A stretch of 64,000 bases of DNA from Nocardia sp. SYP-A9097 (GCF_009649815.1 NZ_WJIC01000011.1:124001-188000), one strand, 5' to 3'. Shown: positions 52,218 through 62,293, counted from the stretch's first letter. The notes: generated by a model not told the origin, from the letters alone. Translations and numbers: made by a program.

Positions 52218-53669
52218 TCAGAGGGCGATGTACTTGGTTTCGAGGTACTCCTCGATACCCTCGGTCCCGGCTTCGCGGCCGAGCCCGGACTCCTTGATAC
52301 CGCCGAACGGCGCGGCCACATCGGAGATGATGCCCCGGTTGATGCCCACCATGCCCGATTCCACGGCATCGGCCACGCGGAACGCGCGGTCCAGCGACGT
52401 GGTGTAAATGTATGCGGCCAAACCGTATTCGGTGTTGTTGGCGGCGGTCACACCCTCGGCTTCGGTATCGAAGCCGGTGATCGCCGCGACCGGGCCGAAG
52501 ACCTCTTCGCGCAGAATGCGGGCATCGGCGGGCACATCGGCGAGCACGGTGGGTTCATAGAACCAGCCCTCACCGGGCAGGCTCGCGCCACCGGTGGTGA
52601 CCTTCGCGCCCTTGGCCACGGCGTCGTCGACGAGTTCGGCGACGGTGTCGAGCTGATTCTTATTGATGAGCGGACCGACCTGCACACCCTCGAGATACCC
52701 GGGGCCGATCTTCAACGCGCGCATACGTTCGGTGAGCCGCGAGGTGAACTCGGCGCGCACGGTGTTGTCCACGTGGAATCGATTGGCGGCCGTGCACGCC
52801 TCACCGTTATTGCGCATCTTGGCGAGCATGGCCCCGTCGACGGCCGCATCGAGATCGGCATCGGCGAAGACCACGAACGGCGCATTGCCGCCGAGCTCCA
52901 TCGAGGTGCGCAGCAGTCGCGAAGCCGATTGCGCGACAAGGCGTTTGCCGATTCCGGTGGAACCGGTGAAGGTGACCTTACGCAGCCGATCGTCCTCGAA
53001 CATGGGATCGGTGAGCTGCGCGGCCCGCGAGGTCGGCAGAATGGAGAGCACTCCGGCCGGGAGCCCGGCCTCTGCGAATACCTGCCCCAGCAGCAGCATG
53101 GTCAACGGCGTCTCGGCGGCCGGCTTGACCACCATTGTGCAGCCGGCGGCAAAAGCCGGGGCGATCTTACGAGTTCCCATGGCGAGCGGGAAGTTCCACG
53201 GCGTGATCGCCAGGGTCGGCCCGACGGGCTGCTTGGTGACCAGAATTCGCCCATTGCCCGACGGCGACGGCGTGTATCGGCCGTTGATGCGCACCGCCTC
53301 TTCGGCGAACCAGCGCAGGAATTCACCACCGTAGGTGACCTCACCCTGGGCTTCGGCGAGTGGCTTACCCATTTCCAGGGTCATCAGCATCGCGAAGTCA
53401 TCGCGCCGCGCCATCACGAGTTCCCATGCGCGGCGCAGGATTTCGGCACGTTCGCGGGCCGGTGTGGCGGCCCAGGCCGGCTGAGCGGCGGTGGCCGCGT
53501 CGAGGGCGGCGGCCCCATCGGCGGCACTGGCATCGGCCACCTCGATCAGTACTCCCCCGGTGGCGGGATTGTGTACCGGGAAGGTACGTCCACCCTCGGC
53601 GGGTGTCTGCACCCCGCCGATCCACAGTTGGGTCGGCACCCCGGCCGGTAGCGCTGCCACGTCGGGCAT
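52218..53669 (-). CDS. gabD: Succinate-semialdehyde dehydrogenase (NAD(P)+)
   Basis: A 483-residue aldehyde dehydrogenase of the GabD type that oxidises succinic semialdehyde to succinate. Catalytic residues are visible: Cys in GEACTAANR, Glu in SMELGGNAPF, and Asn in ITPWNFPLAMG. KKKVTFTGSTGIGKRL-type and FGPVAAITGF segments complete the fold. The ATG follows AGGAG. It is the last gene of the minus-strand run patD-gabT-gabD, with gaps of 50 and 32 bases, so one transcript is likely and the three steps form a pathway. Confidence 0.9.
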   Translation of the reverse strand: MPDVAALPAGVPTQLWIGGVQTPAEGGRTFPVHNPATGGVLIEVADASAADGAAALDAATAAQPAWAATPARERAEILRRAWELVMARRDDFAMLMTLEMGKPLAEAQGEVTYGGEFLRWFAEEAVRINGRYTPSPSGNGRILVTKQPVGPTLAITPWNFPLAMGTRKIAPAFAAGCTMVVKPAAETPLTMLLLGQVFAEAGLPAGVLSILPTSRAAQLTDPMFEDDRLRKVTFTGSTGIGKRLVAQSASRLLRTSMELGGNAPFVVFADADLDAAVDGAMLAKMRNNGEACTAANRFHVDNTVRAEFTSRLTERMRALKIGPGYLEGVQVGPLINKNQLDTVAELVDDAVAKGAKVTTGGASLPGEGWFYEPTVLADVPADARILREEVFGPVAAITGFDTEAEGVTAANNTEYGLAAYIYTTSLDRAFRVADAVESGMVGINRGIISDVAAPFGGIKESGLGREAGTEGIEEYLETKYIAL

Positions 53670-53701
53670 TCTCGAATCTCCTAGCTCGAAGTCGTTGGTT
53701 C

Positions 53702-55045
53702 TCAGGCGATTTCCGCGCGCAAGGCGTCGGCGAGCACGGTCAGCCCGTCGATGAACAGCTCATCGCCGATCACCAGGGGCGGCAGCAGCCGGATCACATT
53801 GCCGTAGGTGCCGCAGGTCAGTACCACCACGCCCTGCGTGAGGGCGGCCGCCGCCACGGCCTTGGTCAGTACCGGATCCGGCAATCCCGTGCCGGGCTTG
53901 ACGATTTCGATGGCGAGCATGGCACCGCGCCCGCGCACATCACCGATGACACCGGTCTCCTCGGCCAGCGCCCGCAGTCGCGGTAGCGCGATCGCCTCGA
54001 TTTCCCGTGCCCGCGAGCACAGGTCGAGCTCCCGCATCTGTTCGATGGTGGCCAGCGCGGCCGCGCACGCGATGGGATTGCCGCCGTAGGTGCCGCCGAG
54101 TCCGCCCGCGTGCACGGCGTCGAGCAGTTCGGCCCGCCCGGTGACCGCCGCGAGCGGCATACCACCGGCAATACCCTTGGCCATGGTGATCAGGTCCGGC
54201 ACCACGCCCTCGTGCTCGCAGGCGAACCAGGCTCCGGTGCGGGCGAATCCGGTCTGTACCTCGTCGGCGATGAAGACCACGCCATTGGCGGTCGCCCACT
54301 TCGACAGCGTGGGCAGGAATCCCGGTGCGGGCACGATGAATCCGCCCTCACCCTGAATGGGTTCGATGATCAGCGCCGCCACCGTCTGCGCCCCGAGTTG
54401 GGTTTCGATGCGCGAAATCACCTGCTGCGCGGCCTGTTCACCCGTCAGTGTCGATTCGTCACGGTACGGATAGGACATGGGCATCCGGTAGATCTCCGGC
54501 GCGAACGGTCCGAAGTTCGTCTTGTACGGAATCGATTTCGCGGTGAGCGCCATGGTGAGGTTCGTCCGACCGTGATACGCGTGGTCGAACGCCACCACCG
54601 CACTGCGCCCGGTGGCGAGCCGCGCGATCTTGATGGCGTTCTCCACCGCCTCGGCTCCGGAGTTGAACAGCACCGTCCGCTTATCGTGATCGCCGGGCGT
54701 GAGCGCGGCCAGCTCCTCGGCCACCCGCACATAACCCTCGTACGGGGTGATCATGAAGCAGGTGTGCGCGAAATGCGTGGCCTGTTCGGAAATGGCCGCG
54801 GCCACCGCCGGATTGGATGCTCCCACGCTGGTGACGGCAATACCGGAGCCCAGATCGATGAGCGAATTGCCGTCCACGTCCACGATCACCCCGCCGTCCG
54901 CGTCCGCGGCGTACACCGGCACGGAGGAGCCGACCCCGGCGGCCACGGCGGCCTTACGGCGTTCGGCCCACGCGGCCGAAAGCGGCCCGGGCAGCGCGGT
55001 GCTGAGGGTGCGCTGCTGCGGCAGACGGTAGGCGATCTCGGTCAC
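53702..55045 (-). CDS. gabT: 4-aminobutyrate--2-oxoglutarate transaminase
   Basis: A 447-residue class III PLP aminotransferase. The PLP lysine is in DLITMAKGIAGGMP, and SGAEAVENAIKIAR, AFDHAYHGRTNLTMALTAK and FIADEVQTGFARTG are typical of GabT. It would transfer the amino group of GABA to 2-oxoglutarate to give succinic semialdehyde, the substrate of the next enzyme. A GTG at 55045 follows AGGAG; an upstream reading in frame overlaps patD and is not supported. Confidence 0.9.
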   Translation of the reverse strand: MTEIAYRLPQQRTLSTALPGPLSAAWAERRKAAVAAGVGSSVPVYAADADGGVIVDVDGNSLIDLGSGIAVTSVGASNPAVAAAISEQATHFAHTCFMITPYEGYVRVAEELAALTPGDHDKRTVLFNSGAEAVENAIKIARLATGRSAVVAFDHAYHGRTNLTMALTAKSIPYKTNFGPFAPEIYRMPMSYPYRDESTLTGEQAAQQVISRIETQLGAQTVAALIIEPIQGEGGFIVPAPGFLPTLSKWATANGVVFIADEVQTGFARTGAWFACEHEGVVPDLITMAKGIAGGMPLAAVTGRAELLDAVHAGGLGGTYGGNPIACAAALATIEQMRELDLCSRAREIEAIALPRLRALAEETGVIGDVRGRGAMLAIEIVKPGTGLPDPVLTKAVAAAALTQGVVVLTCGTYGNVIRLLPPLVIGDELFIDGLTVLADALRAEIA

Positions 55046-55095
55046 GGTAGTGAACTCCTGGTCGAAAGGTGAAGGGCTGGTGGGGAAATGGCGTA

Positions 55096-56532
55096 CTAGT
55101 GGGCGCTCATGACGTGCTTGATCCGGGTGTACTCCTCGACGCTGTACACCGAGAGGTCCTTGCCGTATCCGGACTGCTTGAATCCGCCGTGCGGCATCTC
55201 GGCCACCAGCGGGATATGGCAGTTCACCCACACCGCACCGAAATCCAGTGCGCGGGTGAGCAGTTCGACGGTGCTGTGATCGCGGGTCCAGACACTGGAG
55301 GCCAAGCCGTAGCGCACACCATTGGCCAGCTCGATGGCCTCGTCGGTGTCGCGGAAGGACTGCACCGTCAGCACCGGCCCGAAGGTCTCGTCCTGCACGA
55401 TCGAATCATCCTGGCGCACATCGGTAATCACCGTCGGCGCGACGAAGAAGCCCTGCTCCCCCACCCGCTGCCCGCCGGTGCGCACCTTGGCGTGACCCGG
55501 CAGCGCCGCCAATTTACCCATGACGGTGTTGAAGTGGTTGATGTTGTTGAGTGGACCGTAGAAGGTCTCCGGATCATCGGGCAGGCCCGTTTTGAGGGTC
55601 TCGGCGCTGCGTACCAGCGCGTCCACCAGCTGATCGTGAACGGATTCGTGCACCAGTACGCGGGTGGCGGCGGTGCAGTCCTGTCCGGCATTGAAGAACG
55701 CGGCCATGGCGATATTGCTTGCGGTGGCGTCGATATCGACATCCGCGAACACCACCGCGGGTGCCTTACCGCCGAGCTCGAGGTGCGTGCGCTTGAGTTG
55801 GGTGGCCGCCGCACCGGCGACCGCGATGCCCGCGCGCACCGATCCGGTGATCGACACCAGGCCGGGCGTCGGATGGTTCACGATCGCCTCGCCGGTGCCG
55901 GCGTCACCGAGCACGACGTTCAGAACACCGTCCGGCAGAATGCCTTTCGAGATCTTCGCCAGCACCAGTGTGCTCTCCGGCGTGGTGTCGCTCGGCTTGA
56001 GGACCACGGTGTTTCCGGCCGCCAGCGCCGGCCCGATCTTCCAGATGGCCATCATGAACGGGTAGTTCCACGGCGTCACCTGCCCGACCACGCCGATCGG
56101 CTCGCGGCGCACATGCGAGGTGAAACCCTCCATATACTCCCCGGCCGCGCGACCCTCCAAAAGCCTTGCGGCCCCGGCGAAGAAGCGAATGTGATCGGCG
56201 CTCACCGCGACTTCTTCGGCGGCGATAATGGCCTTGGGCTGCCCGGTATTGCGGGACTGCGCCTCGACCAGTTCATCGCTGTGCGCCTCGATGGCATCGG
56301 CCAGCTTCAGCAGTGCGGCCTGGCGCGCGCCGGGCGTGGTCTTGCCCCAGGTCTCGAACGCGCGCGCGGCGGCGGTCATGGCGGCGTCCACATCGGCGGC
56401 GTTGGAGATCGGGGCCTGCCCGGTCACGCTTTCGTCGACCGGGCTCACGAGGTCGAGGGCGGCGGTGCCCGACGACGCGACGAACTCGCCGTCGATGTAG
56501 TTCTGGAGCACGGGACTCGATGCTGAGGTCAC
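55096..56532 (-). CDS. patD: Gamma-aminobutyraldehyde dehydrogenase (PatD-like)
   Basis: A 478-residue aldehyde dehydrogenase of the aminobutanal/betaine aldehyde class. Catalytic Cys is in GQDCTAATR, Glu in HLELGGKAPAVV and Asn in TPWNYPFMMA. FKQSGYGKDLSVYSVEEYTR at the C-terminus is as in PatD/PuuC-type enzymes that make GABA from 4-aminobutanal in putrescine breakdown. It is the first gene of the run and starts at a GTG after GGGAGATG. A PucR regulator is divergent from it. Another amino-aldehyde substrate is possible. Confidence 0.82.
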   Translation of the reverse strand: MTSASSPVLQNYIDGEFVASSGTAALDLVSPVDESVTGQAPISNAADVDAAMTAAARAFETWGKTTPGARQAALLKLADAIEAHSDELVEAQSRNTGQPKAIIAAEEVAVSADHIRFFAGAARLLEGRAAGEYMEGFTSHVRREPIGVVGQVTPWNYPFMMAIWKIGPALAAGNTVVLKPSDTTPESTLVLAKISKGILPDGVLNVVLGDAGTGEAIVNHPTPGLVSITGSVRAGIAVAGAAATQLKRTHLELGGKAPAVVFADVDIDATASNIAMAAFFNAGQDCTAATRVLVHESVHDQLVDALVRSAETLKTGLPDDPETFYGPLNNINHFNTVMGKLAALPGHAKVRTGGQRVGEQGFFVAPTVITDVRQDDSIVQDETFGPVLTVQSFRDTDEAIELANGVRYGLASSVWTRDHSTVELLTRALDFGAVWVNCHIPLVAEMPHGGFKQSGYGKDLSVYSVEEYTRIKHVMSAH

Positions 56533-56635
56533 TGTTCATCTCCCGGAGGCGCGGTGTGCTGTTGTCGTGCGTGTTCCCGACAGTGTGCGCCGTGACTCGC
56601 CGGTAGGTGAGTGCCGAAACGGTTATCGCGGGGGC

Positions 56636-56648
56636 GTGTCTTCGACAC
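56636..56648. promoter_or_regulatory. Possible operator upstream of pucR
   Basis: GTGTC-TTC-GACAC is a short perfect inverted repeat in the 149-base space between patD and the PucR gene. It lies near TACACT (56653-56658), a candidate -10 for the PucR gene. The evidence is weak. Confidence 0.3.
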
Positions 56649-56681
56649 TCTGTACACTCGCAAATCTGCGAAAGGAGTTAC

Positions 56682-58202
56682 GTGTCCGTACCGGTGAGTT
56701 GGGTCCTGTCCCAGCCTGATCTGGCGATTCCGCTGCGCGGAGGGGCCGCGGGCATCGGCCGGACCATCGATCTGGTCATTACGACCGAACTGGAGAACCC
56801 TTTCCGCTGGCTCTCGGGCGGCGAACTGGTACTCACCACCGGCATGCGCCTACCCGCGGCGGCCGCCGACCGTGCCACCTACCTGCGCAGACTCAATGAA
56901 CGAGGCGTCGCCGGAGTCGGTTTCGGCATCGGTCTCACCCATCCCGAGATCCCTGACGACCTGATCAAGGTCGCCGACGATATCGGCATGCCGCTCTTCG
57001 AGGTTCCGCTGCCGACCCCGTTCGCGGCCATCGTCAAACGCGTAACCGAGCGTTCGGCGCAGCTGCAATACGACGCCCTGCTGCGTGCCTCGCGCGCCCA
57101 GCCCCGCATGACCCGCGCCCTGGTCCGCTCGGGCGCGCGGGCCATTGTGCGTGAACTCGCCACCTCGCTGCGCGCGACCGTGCTGGTGCTCGATGCCGAA
57201 ACCCGGATCACCGATGTGCATCCCGATGCCCCCGATGACGAACTGCTGCACACGGTGCGCACCACACTGGGCTCGGATCCGGCCGCGGCCAGCGGTGTGC
57301 ACACCGTGCACGGCCAGTCGATCACCCATCAGCGCATCGGGGTGGGTGGCCGCGTGCACGGCGATCTGGTGGTGGTCAGCCCCGTACCGCTCAGCGCGGT
57401 CGATCAGATTCTGCTCGGTCACGCGAATTCGCTGCTGGCCTTGGATTTCGAGAAGCCGGCGCGACTGTGGGAGGCCCAGCACCGCTTGAACAGCACCGTG
57501 CTCGGTCTGCTGTTGAGTCATGAGGCGAATCTGGCTCCGGCGTGGACGCATCTGGCTCAGGCCGCCGATGCGGCCGGGCGGATCCGGGTGCTCGCCGCCG
57601 ACTGCGACACCTTGGACGCGGTCGACGATATTCGTTCGGTCGCCGAGAGCATGGCGGTGCGCTCGGGGCATCCGCTGTTCCTGCATCTGCTCGACCGCTG
57701 TATCCGGTTGGTGCTGCCCGGGGTCGCGGCCGTGGCCTTCGCTCGTGAACTGGCCGCCGACCTGTCCCCCGGTACCAGCCGGTCGGTGCGCTTCGGCTTG
57801 AGCGGCGAGCATCCTCTGCCCGAGCTGGTCACTGCCGCCGACGCCGCGGCCCTGGCGGCTACAGCCGCCGAACGCGGGAGCGCGCCGTCTGAATTCGGTG
57901 CTCTCACGGGTAGATCACTGCTGTCCTTCGACTCCACCCGCCAGGTACTGGACACCCTGGCCAAGACGGTGCTGACCCCGCTCACCGATCACGACTCCGC
58001 GCACGGCACCGATCTGCTCAACTCGCTGCGCGCCTATCTGGAGGCGAACGGTCAGTGGGAGGCCGCGGCCGCCGCGACCGGCGTGCACCGGCACACGCTG
58101 CGCAAGCGCATCGCCACCGCTCAGGACCTGCTCGGCTGCGATCTGGACAGCGCTCGGGTGCGCGCGGAGCTGCTGCTGGCAATCCTGGCGGCCGGCAACT
58201 GA
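56682..58202 (+). CDS. PucR family transcriptional regulator
   Basis: A 506-residue regulator. The N-terminal PucR ligand domain is recognised from LVITTELENPFRWLSGGELV, PLFEVPLPTPFAAIVKRVTE. The C-terminal HTH is GVHRHTLRKRIATAQDLLGC, typical of PucR/CdaR proteins. Such regulators often control amine, purine or GABA catabolism and are encoded beside their targets, here the divergent patD-gabT-gabD run. The GTG at 56682 follows AAAGGAG. There is no membrane segment. Confidence 0.87.
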   Translation: MSVPVSWVLSQPDLAIPLRGGAAGIGRTIDLVITTELENPFRWLSGGELVLTTGMRLPAAAADRATYLRRLNERGVAGVGFGIGLTHPEIPDDLIKVADDIGMPLFEVPLPTPFAAIVKRVTERSAQLQYDALLRASRAQPRMTRALVRSGARAIVRELATSLRATVLVLDAETRITDVHPDAPDDELLHTVRTTLGSDPAAASGVHTVHGQSITHQRIGVGGRVHGDLVVVSPVPLSAVDQILLGHANSLLALDFEKPARLWEAQHRLNSTVLGLLLSHEANLAPAWTHLAQAADAAGRIRVLAADCDTLDAVDDIRSVAESMAVRSGHPLFLHLLDRCIRLVLPGVAAVAFARELAADLSPGTSRSVRFGLSGEHPLPELVTAADAAALAATAAERGSAPSEFGALTGRSLLSFDSTRQVLDTLAKTVLTPLTDHDSAHGTDLLNSLRAYLEANGQWEAAAAATGVHRHTLRKRIATAQDLLGCDLDSARVRAELLLAILAAGN

Positions 58203-58208
58203 ACTCGA

Positions 58209-58961
58209 TCAGGCCGCCGGATCGGGCCGAATCGTGGTCTTGGCACGAGATTTACGAGGTCGTAACACCTGGAGTCGGGCAGCGGCGGCATCGAGAAACA
58301 GTTCGAGGGCGTAATCGTAGGAGTTGCAACGCATTTCGTCCCGCAGCAGCGGCGCTACGGCAGCCAGATGCGGATAGGTTTGCGGAGAGAGTGCTGGATA
58401 GGTTTCATCCCAGACCCGATACTCCGCCTCCCGGGCCGCATCGGGCAGTGCGGTCCAGCATGCCTGCTGCGCCGCGCTGGCCATGCCCTGGTCGACCAGG
58501 GCGTGATACAGCCGCACCGCCTCGTCGTCCGGGAAGCCCGCGTCGCGCAGGACACCGACGATGGTGTTGATGGATTCGACCTCTTTGCGCCGTCCGGTGG
58601 TGCGATACATGGTGAGTGTGGCAACCTGCGGGCAGTCCATATATCCATCTCGAATGCGGTGACCAATAGCGCGAATATCCTGTCGCCAATCCCCAGTGGG
58701 CACATACCCCGCTATCGCTCGCCCGATGAGCTCGTCGGCGACCGCGAGCAGCAGGTCGTCGGTGCCCGCGAAGTACCGATACAGTGCTGAGGGATCCGCG
58801 CCCAAGGCCGCGCCGAGGCGGCGCACCGAAAGGCCGCCCGCGCCGTGCTCGCGCATCATGCGCAGCGCGGTCTCGACGATCAGCTCCTCCGAGAGCATCG
58901 CTCCCTGTTTGCTGGGTCGGTGCCGCTGGCGTGGTTTTCCGGGGGTCCGAACGTCGCTCAT
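58209..58961 (-). CDS. TetR family transcriptional regulator
   Basis: A 250-residue TetR protein, a long member with a C-terminal domain of the TetR_C type. The HTH is LSVRRLGAALGADPSALYRY, with FAGTDDLLLAVADELI next. The ATG at 58961 is used because the frame further upstream runs through an operator palindrome. It has no obvious ribosome binding site. It is divergent from the APC permease gene, which it probably controls. Confidence 0.83.
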   Translation of the reverse strand: MSDVRTPGKPRQRHRPSKQGAMLSEELIVETALRMMREHGAGGLSVRRLGAALGADPSALYRYFAGTDDLLLAVADELIGRAIAGYVPTGDWRQDIRAIGHRIRDGYMDCPQVATLTMYRTTGRRKEVESINTIVGVLRDAGFPDDEAVRLYHALVDQGMASAAQQACWTALPDAAREAEYRVWDETYPALSPQTYPHLAAVAPLLRDEMRCNSYDYALELFLDAAAARLQVLRPRKSRAKTTIRPDPAA

Positions 58962-58972
58962 GAGAGGGAAGC

Positions 58973-58995
58973 TTATGTCAACACTATTGACATAA
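58973..58995. promoter_or_regulatory. Operator between tetR and the APC permease gene
   Basis: A perfect inverted repeat TTATGTCAA-CACTA-TTGACATAA, with an additional half-site GTTGACAT at 59002-59009. It is located 12 bases upstream of the tetR start and 70 bases before the permease start, fitting control of both genes. Confidence 0.7.
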
Positions 58996-59064
58996 ATAGA
59001 CGTTGACATTTCTTATATTGCTCACCCCTCATGTGCGCGTCCCCACTTTCGGAAGTTGAACTGC

Positions 59065-60564
59065 ATGACCAACACCCCAATGCGTAGGTCACTCGGCGTT
59101 CTCGACAATGTCGTCATCGCCGCGTCGAGTACCGCGGCCACCACCAGCATCGGCATCGGCCTGGGCCTCACCGCGGGCATTGTCGGCCTGCATCTGCCGA
59201 TCATCATGCTGCTGGCCATCGTGCCGGTGGCCTGCATCGCCGGCGCGTATGCCCGGCTGAACCGGGTCGAACCCAATGCGGGAAATACCTACGTGTGGGT
59301 CGGCCGCTCGCTGAATCCGTGGCTCGGATTCCTGTGCGGCTGGGTCATGACCGTGAGCATGGTGCTGTTCCTGGCATACACCACCACCGTCACCGGATCA
59401 TCGATTCTGGCGCTGGCCGGTCAAGCCGGGTTGCACAATATCGGCGGGCTCGAACTCACCCCCGACTCCACCCTGCAATCCACCCTGGTGGGTCTGGTCG
59501 TGTTGGTCGCCGCCGTGGTGACCGCTATTGTCGGCGTGGACCTGGCCGCCAAGGTGCAGAGTGTGCTGCTGGTCTTCGAATACGTCGTGCTGCTCGGTTT
59601 CTGCGGCTACGGCCTGTTCGTCGGCACCCAGCCGTTCAGTCTCGACTGGATCAATCCGTTCGACATCCCGTCCAGCTCGGCGTTCGTGCAGGGCATTGTC
59701 ATCGCGGTCTTCTGCTACTGGGGTTTCGATTCCGCGTTCAGCATGACCGAGGAGTGTCACGACAGCCGTACCTCCGGCCGCGCGGGCGCGTACACGCTGA
59801 TCCTCATGCTGAGCCTGTTCGTATTGGCCTCCTTCGCATTTCAGCGTGTGCTGCCGCTGGACGACATGGCCGACCACGGTGCCGAGGGGCTGGTCTACTT
59901 CGGTAACGCACTGGCCACTTCGCCGCTGACGTTGTTGCCCATGATCGCGCTGACCTTCTCCGCGGTCGCCTCCCTGCAATCGGGTGTGCTGCCCACGGTG
60001 CGTGGTATGTACGCCATGAGCCGGGATCGCACGCTGGGTCCGGTGTGGGCGCGGGTGCACCCGCGCTATGGCACCCCGGCCGCTGGAACTCTGCTGCTCG
60101 GTGCGCTCGCGGTGGTGGTGTGTGTGGTGGCACTGGCGATTCCGAAGGTGCCCGACCTGATCTATGCGACGGTCAACGCCATCGGCATCGTCGTCGCGCT
60201 CTACTACGCCGCGACCGCGCTGGCGGCGGCCTCGCGATTCCGCGGATTGCTGCGGGGCGGTCTCCGTGATGCGCTGGGGGCGGTCATCCTGCCGATCATC
60301 GGCGCGATCATCTTGCTCACTCTGGCGGTTTTGATGTGCCTGGACTACGCGACCGGCACCGATCATTACGAGGTCGCCGCCGATAACGGCTGGTTCATCC
60401 TGTCCGTACCGCTGGTCATGATCCTCTCCGGTATCGCGGTCGCCGCCTGGGCCAAATGGGTGCGGCGATCCCCCTACTTCCTGCGCCCCGAGCGCGGGAC
60501 GCTGGTCATCGAAGAGCCAGCCCTGCCCGAATCGACTCTCTCGTTGTCAGGAGCAACTGAATGA
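59065..60564 (+). CDS. APC family amino acid/polyamine permease
   Basis: A 499-residue membrane transporter with about 12-14 helices of the APC superfamily (SIGIGLGLTAGIVGLHLPII, FEYVVLLGFCGYGLFVG and others). VFCYWGFDSAFSMTEECHDS in the middle has the family-typical FWGFxS region. The substrate is likely an amino acid or amine, consistent with the neighbouring amine-catabolic genes. The ATG at 59065 follows GGAAG. Its stop overlaps the next gene by four bases (ATGA), so the amidohydrolase is coupled to it. Confidence 0.85.
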   Translation: MTNTPMRRSLGVLDNVVIAASSTAATTSIGIGLGLTAGIVGLHLPIIMLLAIVPVACIAGAYARLNRVEPNAGNTYVWVGRSLNPWLGFLCGWVMTVSMVLFLAYTTTVTGSSILALAGQAGLHNIGGLELTPDSTLQSTLVGLVVLVAAVVTAIVGVDLAAKVQSVLLVFEYVVLLGFCGYGLFVGTQPFSLDWINPFDIPSSSAFVQGIVIAVFCYWGFDSAFSMTEECHDSRTSGRAGAYTLILMLSLFVLASFAFQRVLPLDDMADHGAEGLVYFGNALATSPLTLLPMIALTFSAVASLQSGVLPTVRGMYAMSRDRTLGPVWARVHPRYGTPAAGTLLLGALAVVVCVVALAIPKVPDLIYATVNAIGIVVALYYAATALAAASRFRGLLRGGLRDALGAVILPIIGAIILLTLAVLMCLDYATGTDHYEVAADNGWFILSVPLVMILSGIAVAAWAKWVRRSPYFLRPERGTLVIEEPALPESTLSLSGATE

Positions 60565-62189
60565 CCCACGCCGAACTGGTTTTCACCGGCGGCACCGTCC
60601 TCACCATGGACTCGGCGCGCAGCCGCGCGACCGCGGTCGCCGTCACCGGTGACCGCATCACCGCCGTCGGGCACGCCGAGGTGCGTGAATTGATCGGTCC
60701 GCGAACCGAAGTGGTGGATCTGGCCGGGCGCGCGTTGCTGCCCGGATTCCAGGACGCGCATATTCACGCGGTCTCGGCGGGTGTGGAACTGGGTGCGTGC
60801 GATCTCACCGGCACGGTCGAGTTGGCTGAATACCTGCGGCGGATCGCCGCGTACGCCGCCGAACATCCACGGCGGGAATGGATTACCGGTAGCGGCTGGT
60901 CCATGGAGAGCTTCCCGGGTGGACTGCCGACCCGCCAGCAGCTCGATGCCATCGTCCCCGACCGCCCGGTCCTGCTCTCCAATCGGGACCACCATGGTGC
61001 CTGGGCCAATACCCGGGCGCTCGAACTGGCAGGCGTCACCGCCGATACCCCGGATCCGGCCGACGGCCGCATCGAACGCGAGGCCGACGGCACCCCGTCC
61101 GGGATGCTGCAGGAGGGCGCGATTCACCTGGTCGACCGGGTGGTGCCGCCGATCACCGACAAGGATCGGATGGCCGGGCTGCTGCGGGCGCAGGCCCATC
61201 TGCACGCGCTGGGCATCACCGCTTGGCAGGACGCGTACGTCAGCGCCGACGGCGGCCCGACCGATCACGCCGCAGCCTACTTCGAGGCCTCGGAGAACGG
61301 GACGCTGACCGCCCGGGTCACCGGCGCACAGTGGTGGGAACGGGAGCAGGGTGCCGAGCAGATTCCGGCAATGATCTTGCGCCGCAAGCAATTCCGGTCC
61401 GAGCGATTCCGCCTCGACACCGTCAAGATCATGCAGGACGGTATCGCGGAGAATTACACCGCCGCCATGACAGTCCCGTACAAGGACCGGCACGGCTGCT
61501 GCACCAGCAATGCCGGACTCAGCTTCGTGGACCCGATCGCCTTGCGCGACTACGTAACCGAACTGGACGCACTCGATTTCCAGGTGCACTTCCATGCCCT
61601 GGGTGACCGCGCGGTCCGCGAGGCCCTCGACGCGGTCGAAGCCGCACTCGTGGCCAATGGCGCGCGCGGCAATCGCCATCACCTGGCACACCTGCAGGTT
61701 GTGCACGCCGACGACGTTGCGCGCTTCCATCGACTGGGCGCGGTGGCGAACCTGCAACCGCTGTGGGCCGCACACGAGGCGCAGATGGATGAGCTCACCC
61801 TCCCGTTCATGGGTGGTGACCTGGCCGAACGGCAGTACATGTTCGGCGATCTGCAGCGAGCCGGGGCCACCTTGGCGGCCGGCAGTGACTGGCCGGTCAG
61901 CGATGCGAGTCCGCTGGCGGGTATCCACGTCGCGGTCAACCGCAGGCATCCGGGTTCGGATAAGCCGCCGCTGCTGCCGGAGCAGCGACTGGATCTGATG
62001 ACCGCCCTCGCCGCGTATACCGCCGGTTCGGCATATGTGAACCGGCGCGACGACACCGGCACGCTCCGCGTCGGCGCCCTCGCGGATCTCGTTGTGCTGG
62101 ACAGGGATCCGTTCGAACACCCGCTGTCGGACATCGCCGACACCGAGGTCGCCCAGACTTACGTCGGTGGCGCGCGCGTCTTCGGCTAG
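60561..62189 (+). CDS. YtcJ-type amidohydrolase
   Basis: A 542-residue metal-dependent hydrolase of the amidohydrolase superfamily, YtcJ/exoenzyme group. The first metal motif is GFQDAHIHAVSAG, DTVKIMQDGIAENYTAAMTV is in the middle, and FHALGDRAVREALDAVE, HHLAHLQVVHADD and AAGSDWPVSDASPLAG give the later metal ligands. The protein is complete. Its ATG overlaps the permease stop, so it may hydrolyse an imported amide or amidine compound. The actual substrate cannot be inferred. Confidence 0.85.
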   Translation: MTHAELVFTGGTVLTMDSARSRATAVAVTGDRITAVGHAEVRELIGPRTEVVDLAGRALLPGFQDAHIHAVSAGVELGACDLTGTVELAEYLRRIAAYAAEHPRREWITGSGWSMESFPGGLPTRQQLDAIVPDRPVLLSNRDHHGAWANTRALELAGVTADTPDPADGRIEREADGTPSGMLQEGAIHLVDRVVPPITDKDRMAGLLRAQAHLHALGITAWQDAYVSADGGPTDHAAAYFEASENGTLTARVTGAQWWEREQGAEQIPAMILRRKQFRSERFRLDTVKIMQDGIAENYTAAMTVPYKDRHGCCTSNAGLSFVDPIALRDYVTELDALDFQVHFHALGDRAVREALDAVEAALVANGARGNRHHLAHLQVVHADDVARFHRLGAVANLQPLWAAHEAQMDELTLPFMGGDLAERQYMFGDLQRAGATLAAGSDWPVSDASPLAGIHVAVNRRHPGSDKPPLLPEQRLDLMTALAAYTAGSAYVNRRDDTGTLRVGALADLVVLDRDPFEHPLSDIADTEVAQTYVGGARVFG

Positions 62190-62293
62190 CCCGAATTCGC
62201 GGGGAGGTGCCGCAGCGCGGCGGGCACGGTGCTAAAGTCTGAGGCATCAGTCGCCCGTCGTGCGCGGCAATCCCCCCTTTCTTCGGTAAGAAT

